20,402 bases of DNA, taken from NCBI GenBank assembly GCA_045655325.1, contig JAZOOY010000045.1, positions 1 to 20,402 of the forward strand. The letters run 5' to 3'. A program made the position numbers and the translations under genes. Source of the DNA: UBA1738 sp045655325 (lineage in GTDB: Bacteria; Bacillota; Clostridia; UBA1381). The notes beneath the pieces are model-generated. The model was not told where the DNA came from and searched no databases. It saw only the letters and a list, made by a program, of their open reading frames with translations. Of the stretch, positions 18,001-20,402 are shown in pieces (position 1 is the stretch's first letter; every line of letters begins with the position of its first letter).

Positions 18001-18882
18001 ACAAAAAATCATCCAGCTCCATTCACTGTAGAGGCTTATAGCTTTGGCGAAAACGTACTAGACGATAACAATAATCCTTATTGGTGGTATTCAGATGCAC
18101 TTAATAAGGATGGAACTACAAGTGCAGGTTTTGGCATGACTCCGTATATTGTTACAGATGGGGAATACTCCAATGTTTATAAGATTCAACCAATAGATAG
18201 TAAAACTACAGGGTTGGCAGGTATAACAAGACTTAAGCAATCTGAATACAGTTCAGATGCAACAAAAGATAAAGACTTAGGTTATCACGTTAAGGACAAG
18301 TGGGTAAAAGTAAGCTTCGATTACAAGGGATACGGGGACTGTACAGAATTCAAGTTTGAAAATCGTGATACTGGTGCACCTGGCGAAGGAAACCCAAGGT
18401 ACCCGAATGAAAAGCATCTAGATGGAGAATCGTTCGGAGGAAAAGTTTCAGATAAATGGCAACACTTTGAAGAATATTTCAAGGTAGATGAAATAAATGA
18501 TAGCAGAAGATGGTTTGCAATCAGAGCTACTAGAAAGTCGTCATCAGGTGATGGTGCTCTTTTAGTAAAAGACTGGAAGATTCATATTCTTGATGAAGTT
18601 ACTGAAGTTGATTACTTCACCGACTCTGGTGTTGCAATTCGAGTTTTCGATAATGTTGGTGCAGAAATTGACCCTAATACAGTGGTTCACGTTGGTGCAT
18701 TTAATACCGAAAATATGGAACTAACAGGTTTCGATAGTGGTTCTACTATTGAAGCAAAGGATAGTACTACTCCGTATTACTACATGGCACCAACAGGTGA
18801 AGCAACCGAGCTTAGAACATACATTTGGAATGGTTTTGAACCACTAACACAGCCATTTGTTTTTACAAGAAAGGCACAGTAA
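12025..18882 (+). CDS. Giant secreted GH99/GH71/WbsX-like putative glycosidase with inserted A-B-A'-B' binding-module cassette
   Basis: This 2285-residue protein starts at TTG with a signal peptide ending near EVSA|AEA, closely like the paralogue at 6015. Residues about 43-245 form the same concanavalin-like module, opening with NATYLLQERF. A second such module starts near 250 but is interrupted at about 280-994 by four CBM-like modules in A-B-A'-B' order, and resumes at about 995-1130. The candidate catalytic domain (about 1138-1475) begins NLGMVSYPMWREG and holds EERTPALGYYTGG, RGEELHDGF and CWDEWGEGHH, with Glu1446 and Glu1449 as the likely acidic pair. Next come a CBM-like region, a copper amine oxidase N-like module (about 1698-1819), CBM-like modules opening WDFEIDGDLDGW, and a C-terminal module with IWNGFEPLTQ. 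No dockerin, SLH or LPXTG motif is present. It probably acts outside the cell on a polysaccharide or glycoprotein glycan; the substrate is unknown. It has its own promoter and a terminator, so it is transcribed alone. Confidence 0.85.
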   Translation: MNKIKRILSMVLVCIMTLALFPVVSPVEVSAAEATGTTALFNENATYLLQERFNEPKTVNQDNSTGSEVFSGWDIDYRGGKVDARTKGGYGIATLTDSDGFEKISMSRKLMSHAGAGLVLEADFKYTSAVDSGFYYEMSGGGNTALKISVDRVDATTPENCAITVNGQSTGVACVKNTVYHIKAEFSGSKVAVWINGKSVANVDYVSPTSVIDEIEVGTLEETVATIDISYIYVYVNYTVNESFLSSSIKDWWDIANGSVTKAPGSPYTADPNGFALNSVEELEPSYAVDAPRVFIKADTASDFTMVGANVDVDDVSDTIGGRKDIVKAVGVKAANDYQVGVKLPDGFSFEEDDVLTYSFDIYSDAEVIKPDVYIRDHSDYDPMRVEYNVAISQSTWTTITKTLTYAEMMNGVSSGKFSEAGNYAVYLRPRTDNDQKADNDPTATIYLDNFTVKVAKADDKYYSNAVTGERLNYEMALNEWDKNVVYAKNMDQIQYVTDPDPKQEKGGKVLMTGHNTTSLDHSSVIAIKLTNNFGEALGGLKMGDIIDISLDVFSPTEIADASTASNRGVMVRQSSTAITNGATGPAGYECKVAPSIKIPANDWTTLKGTGVVTESAVNGRTLSDYIYVTVRLPYADVLYLSDLKVTIRNPRDSVITVPFSAKAESAADITWKGAGTADQVAKVVDDKDPSTEGRGNVIKATVEGYSNNNNVGFSLGSSFQFRPGDVISWSADVYSSTVNPDIWIRNGSAQFKYSQNNITTNTWKTISGSFTYEELYASDARFAEAGNYAIYIRPRDPGTYTIYIDNFAVSVRNSGTEYISDLNTGAKFSRYYPLDDWDSDILYASGMSKPDYTDKVLKTTFSSAGYSSVIGFMLRDSFGLPVKNLKAGDIINISLDLKSDVNQKTTGVSNAGIMLRNGTFYSGGNGPSETEIKLGEADVLGGNWKTLDISYTVPEDKSISDLWYITVRLPSPATIYLDNISVSVVKPEYALEQVSNAVLQKSFDELSGKQSFSFNVLVPNVDNGADGFGATFGGVDFKADGGKFKVGNTEVYSYRKNVWYKIEIQTDGRTADIYVNGVKKATGISAVGDMNSIAFENTSGRQIIVDDIQVCKAFDFADYDSDNGAYPSTPNTVKTSYNLGMVSYPMWREGIQYGWDFISSFEERTPALGYYTGGSPEVADWNNKWLLEHGIDHMIFPMPRPDGTNNPIKMAVRGEELHDGFLNSKYKKTAENPDGLGFAIMITQPTNERYDSPAEFKEYVQPYLIEHYFKNPAYKKITIGGKTRLVVYNYDFASFAKYLGDTSTYNNVNQVLVNLDEEVRNLGLADGIMFVTDLRSSKDEVKAYLAGSYSFKSNVYKWRYTYGTDDIGGIKEEITGENDSNENGYAKDNNTVASIPMGFNTTPWYANWVGTISPEDVQTLCTDVKNAYNSYGSEPNLFLFTCWDEWGEGHHFAPTEKNGVVDFSYLNAIKKAFAGGNDVNSEAPSDKAKKRIGVLYPEGRQMLKLRDRVVYNATDFKSANELGYLDLTDGSSSWSGVKSNKGETNGVTPTEKITGSFLNYIYNYTYKGSGGYAQQVTWNFSDVKKGSENYDKIDIRDVTAIKIDGYADNSPEMVLKLGTSKDEFPGEYRFSGVASNNRSASIILLPDNRTKLLNKANTSGDATITRAQFNLTTYTRANSEFDINRITFYTGDLPGTTVELDGNSYTLISAPKKAGTNNDVTMIPAYKFLVDLGAKVTWNKEGTGGTLTAVKDGITAVYVTTDRNVVDENGEEMAKAPEGAGAIYEDGNLYVAYDVLLKPFGYTVDVVDGVITYSNKFTGKSYNQNDYKWDFEIDGDLDGWYCGETEPYPIFVKNGMLHQRAITRNSVNQDDAKIFRDGVNIPKTSANYFAMDFKKTDYGTNMKLRLYDTGKFNTESGLVYNIPIPKSDNIQKLIVDLNKGTATIDGNEINIILDNGTYAELNSTSGITDLRIDTMDSGNLYGSIYIDSIEFTKNHPAPFTVEAYSFGENVLDDNNNPYWWYSDALNKDGTTSAGFGMTPYIVTDGEYSNVYKIQPIDSKTTGLAGITRLKQSEYSSDATKDKDLGYHVKDKWVKVSFDYKGYGDCTEFKFENRDTGAPGEGNPRYPNEKHLDGESFGGKVSDKWQHFEEYFKVDEINDSRRWFAIRATRKSSSGDGALLVKDWKIHILDEVTEVDYFTDSGVAIRVFDNVGAEIDPNTVVHVGAFNTENMELTGFDSGSTIEAKDSTTPYYYMAPTGEATELRTYIWNGFEPLTQPFVFTRKAQ
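12862..15006 (+). repeat. Tandem A-B-A'-B' duplication of beta-sandwich modules inside the GH99-like gene
   Basis: Encoded residues about 280-994 consist of two alternating module types. A (about 286-458) and A' (about 653-815) share the pattern EAGNYA(V/I)Y(L/I)RPR ... IY(L/I)DNF. B (about 459-652) and B' (about 816-990) share NEWDKNVVYA/DDWDSDILYA, then GDII(D/N)ISLD and (D/W)YI-type YITVRLP ... LD/SD strands. Each ends with a Y(L/I)(D/S)(N/D) strand typical of CBM4/9/22-type galactose-binding-like folds. The cassette is absent from the paralogue at 6015 and splits a beta-sandwich that is continuous there. The units are diverged at base level, so the duplication is not recent. Confidence 0.8.
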
Positions 18883-18901
18883 TAACTATTTTTAGTTATT
18901 A
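18880..18901 (+). other. Perfect AT-rich hairpin overlapping the stop codon
   Basis: TAATAACTA, a 4-base T loop, then TAGTTATTA pair perfectly. The left arm includes the TAA stop of the giant gene. It lies 26 bases before the strong terminator and may protect the mRNA 3' end; its low GC makes a strong effect doubtful. Confidence 0.4.
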
Positions 18902-18926
18902 AAAGGAGCTATTAGTAAATAGACAT

Positions 18927-18959
18927 AAAAATGAGGGTTTTAATAACCCTCATTTTTTT
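18927..18959. terminator. Bidirectional terminator between convergent genes
   Basis: AAAAATGAGGGTT pairs with AACCCTCATTTTT around a 5-base loop, with T on one side and A on the other. It serves the plus-strand giant gene (45 bases after its stop) and the minus-strand carboxypeptidase gene (14 bases after its stop). Confidence 0.92.
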
Positions 18960-18973
18960 ATGCTTTATTTTTG

Positions 18974-20077
18974 TTATTTTAGTAACACATTCCTAAAAAC
19001 GCTCCCAAATGTATCCGAAAATGCATTTTGCTTGGCAGCCTGAATGCTTTGACCGCTTATAAGGCTGGCTGTCCCTGCAAGAAAGTCACCCACATAAATT
19101 TCGCCTATACCCAAATGCGTGCCGTAGTTTATCTCGCCGTTTATAGTTTCATCAAGGTTAACCTTTATGGAAACATTACGCTTTCTTCCGTTTTTTAGCG
19201 GGATAGAAACATCATCACCTGATAAAATATTAAGGCGTACGCCGCGGATTTTTCGGGTGCATAAAATTTCGTTTTGGGAAAGGATTGGCGCCATTTCCGC
19301 CTTTTCAAAACCGAAATCCAAAAGGCTTTTGTGATCACTCCAATCGTCAGGTGCATCAAGGGTTACGCATACCAAGGTGACGCCGTCTTTTTTTGCCGAA
19401 GATACAAAACATCGACCGGCTACTTTGGTGAAACCTGTTTTTCCACCGATACAGGTCGGGTATTGCCACAAAAGTTTGTTGTGGTTACGAAGATAGGTGA
19501 TGCTGTCTGCGGTTTGAATTTGATGCTCTTTTGTGGCTACGATTTTGGCAAATTCATCGTTTTTCATAGCATAAGACATTATAATCGCCATATCGTATGC
19601 CGTTGAATAGTGGTCATCGTCGGGAAGACCGCTTGGATTTTTAAAGTGCGTGTTACGACATCCCAGTTCCGTCGCTTTTTCATTCATCAAAAGCACAAAA
19701 TCTTCAGATGTTTTTGAAATGTGCTCTGCTATTGCCATAGCGGCGTCGTTGCCGGAATTGAGCATAAGCCCATATAAAAGGTCGGAAAGGGAAACTTTGT
19801 CCTGTGGCTTTAAATAAACCGAAGACCCTTCCTGATGGGAAGCATTTTGTGAAACTGTAACCATATCTGTGGTGTTACCGTGTTCTAATGCAACAATTGC
19901 GGTCATAATTTTTGTGGTGCTGGCCATAGCCATTTTCTTGTGCTGATTTTCGCCATATAAAACCTGATTTGTGTCGGCGCAAATCACAATACTGGATTTC
20001 CCGCTTACAAAAAACGCTTTGCACGGCATTTGAATCATAGAAAAGCATATAATAAAAGTAATTAACTTTTTTAACAT
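18974..20077 (-). CDS. dacF: D-alanyl-D-alanine carboxypeptidase (PBP5/DacF type, peptidase S11)
   Basis: A 367-residue exported penicillin-binding protein that trims the terminal D-Ala from peptidoglycan stem peptides. All three active-site motifs are present: Ser53-x-x-Lys56 (STTK), Ser108-Gly-Asn110 and Lys213-Thr-Gly215. A signal peptide covers about residues 1-21. The C-terminal 90 residues match the PBP5 C-terminal beta domain, and the last residues (SDTFGSVFRNVLLK) could form the amphipathic membrane-binding helix seen in the family. The start is supported by AGAGGA about 8 bases upstream. Length is slightly short for the family (usually about 380-440). Family membership is secure; the symbol dacF rather than dacA or dacB is a best guess. 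It is convergent with the GH99-like gene and lies downstream of, and on the same strand as, the tRNA. I see no functional link to the glycan-related genes. Confidence 0.93.
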   Translation of the reverse strand: MLKKLITFIICFSMIQMPCKAFFVSGKSSIVICADTNQVLYGENQHKKMAMASTTKIMTAIVALEHGNTTDMVTVSQNASHQEGSSVYLKPQDKVSLSDLLYGLMLNSGNDAAMAIAEHISKTSEDFVLLMNEKATELGCRNTHFKNPSGLPDDDHYSTAYDMAIIMSYAMKNDEFAKIVATKEHQIQTADSITYLRNHNKLLWQYPTCIGGKTGFTKVAGRCFVSSAKKDGVTLVCVTLDAPDDWSDHKSLLDFGFEKAEMAPILSQNEILCTRKIRGVRLNILSGDDVSIPLKNGRKRNVSIKVNLDETINGEINYGTHLGIGEIYVGDFLAGTASLISGQSIQAAKQNAFSDTFGSVFRNVLLK

Positions 20078-20105
20078 AATAATTCCTCTTTCAACATAAA
20101 ACTAC

Positions 20106-20134
20106 ATTATCTAGCTTTTCCGTAAATTTTTAAA
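20106..20134 (-). promoter_or_regulatory. Weak candidate promoter of the carboxypeptidase gene
   Basis: On the minus strand TTTAAA (20129-20134) and GATAAT (20106-20111) are separated by 17 bases, about 30 bases before the start codon. The -35 match is only 4 of 6 in an AT-rich stretch, so this is tentative. Confidence 0.35.
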
Positions 20135-20166
20135 TTATGTTATTTCTATTATTTTAGTTTTTTTGC

Positions 20167-20199
20167 AAAAAAAATCGGAACAAGCTGGGCTTGTTCCGA
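20167..20199 (-). terminator. Terminator of the tRNA gene
   Basis: On the minus strand an 11-bp perfect stem (TCGGAACAAGC with GCTTGTTCCGA, 3-base loop) is followed by eight T, starting 2 bases after the tRNA CCA end. It separates the tRNA from the carboxypeptidase gene. Confidence 0.93.
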
Positions 20200-20201
20200 C
20201 G

Positions 20202-20278
20202 TGGTAGCGGTAACTAGATTCGAACTAGTGACACTACGGGTATGAACCGTATGCTCTAGCCAACTGAGCTATACCGCC
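20202..20278 (-). tRNA. tRNA-Met (anticodon CAT), probably elongator
   Basis: The minus strand gives a 77-base gene including an encoded CCA end. The acceptor stem pairs GGCGGTA with TACCGCT (one G-U at the end), discriminator A. The D arm is GCTC/GAGC, the anticodon arm TACGG-TTCATAC-CCGTA with CAT at 20242-20244, and the T arm ACTAG-TTCGAAT-CTAGT. The paired first acceptor base and the close match to the usual Firmicutes elongator tRNA-Met argue against initiator tRNA; a tRNA-Ile with modified CAT anticodon is a less likely alternative. Confidence 0.95.
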
Positions 20279-20296
20279 ATATTGACAACAAAAAGA

Positions 20297-20325
20297 ATTA
20301 TACACTAAAAACCTTCACTTGTCAA
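20297..20325 (-). promoter_or_regulatory. Consensus sigma-A promoter for tRNA-Met
   Basis: On the minus strand perfect TTGACA (20320-20325), a 17-base spacer and perfect TATAAT (20297-20302) lie about 18 bases before the tRNA 5' end. Confidence 0.92.
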
Positions 20326-20390
20326 TACTTTTAGAGAAAAATATTTTATTTTTTTATATGTAAATTTATATAGAAAAAGTTTCTTTTTCC

Positions 20391-20396
20391 TTGACA
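20391..20396 (+). promoter_or_regulatory. Possible -35 element of a gene beyond the right edge
   Basis: A perfect TTGACA on the plus strand lies 7 bases from the end of the window; its -10 would be outside. The 60 bases to its left are an AT-rich stretch with no gene that I can see. Confidence 0.3.
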
Positions 20397-20402
20397 AAAA
20401 CT

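Noticed and set aside
19274..19606. 110-codon plus-strand frame inside the carboxypeptidase gene
   Set aside because: It is opposite the conserved active-site region of the carboxypeptidase and has no ribosome binding site.
1..20402. Insertion sequences, phage genes or tRNA attachment-site integration
   Set aside because: No transposase, integrase or terminal repeat is visible, and the region next to the tRNA shows no duplicated tRNA end.

Overview
The window looks like chromosomal DNA from an AT-rich, low-GC Gram-positive anaerobe, probably a gut or rumen member of the Clostridia (inference). The signs are strong AGGAGG-type ribosome binding sites, TTG starts, sigma-A type promoters with 17-base spacers, a Firmicutes-like elongator Met tRNA with encoded CCA, and very large secreted modular proteins including cohesin and dockerin modules. 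No mobile element, phage gene, CRISPR array or rRNA is visible. The genus cannot be named from sequence alone.

Layout. (1) Positions 1-5860, plus strand: the 3' part of a large extracellular protein gene (Ig-like end, RCC1-like propeller, Ig-like, acidic linker, fibronectin III, Ig-like, dockerin) is followed after 15 bases by a scaffoldin-type gene (signal peptide, three cohesin-like modules, a small beta module, seven 41-residue C3H repeats, its own dockerin). The pair ends at a rho-independent terminator. (2) Positions 5947-10540, plus: a single-gene unit encoding a 1492-residue secreted protein with a GH99/GH71/WbsX-like candidate catalytic domain surrounded by beta-sandwich modules. (3) Positions 10544-11835, plus: a Gfo/Idh/MocA oxidoreductase with its own promoter and terminator. 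(4) Positions 11906-18959, plus: a 2285-residue paralogue of the protein in (2), enlarged by a tandem A-B-A'-B' cassette of carbohydrate-binding-like modules. (5) Positions 18974-20325, minus: a D-alanyl-D-alanine carboxypeptidase of the PBP5/DacF type and a tRNA-Met(CAT) with a consensus promoter and terminator.

How the genes may work together. The first two genes supply parts of a cohesin-dockerin surface complex. The two giant GH99-like proteins carry no dockerin, SLH or LPXTG motif, so they are probably free or held by binding modules. They share signal-peptide style, TTG starts, core architecture and a nearly identical promoter, so they are probably co-regulated duplicates acting on a related glycan. 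The cytoplasmic oxidoreductase between them could process a released sugar, but it is transcribed separately and this link is inference. The carboxypeptidase and tRNA are housekeeping genes and probably mark the right edge of the locus.

There is no gene-free stretch longer than about 300 bases. The intergenic gaps (roughly 90-240 bases) are largely accounted for by promoters, leaders and terminators.
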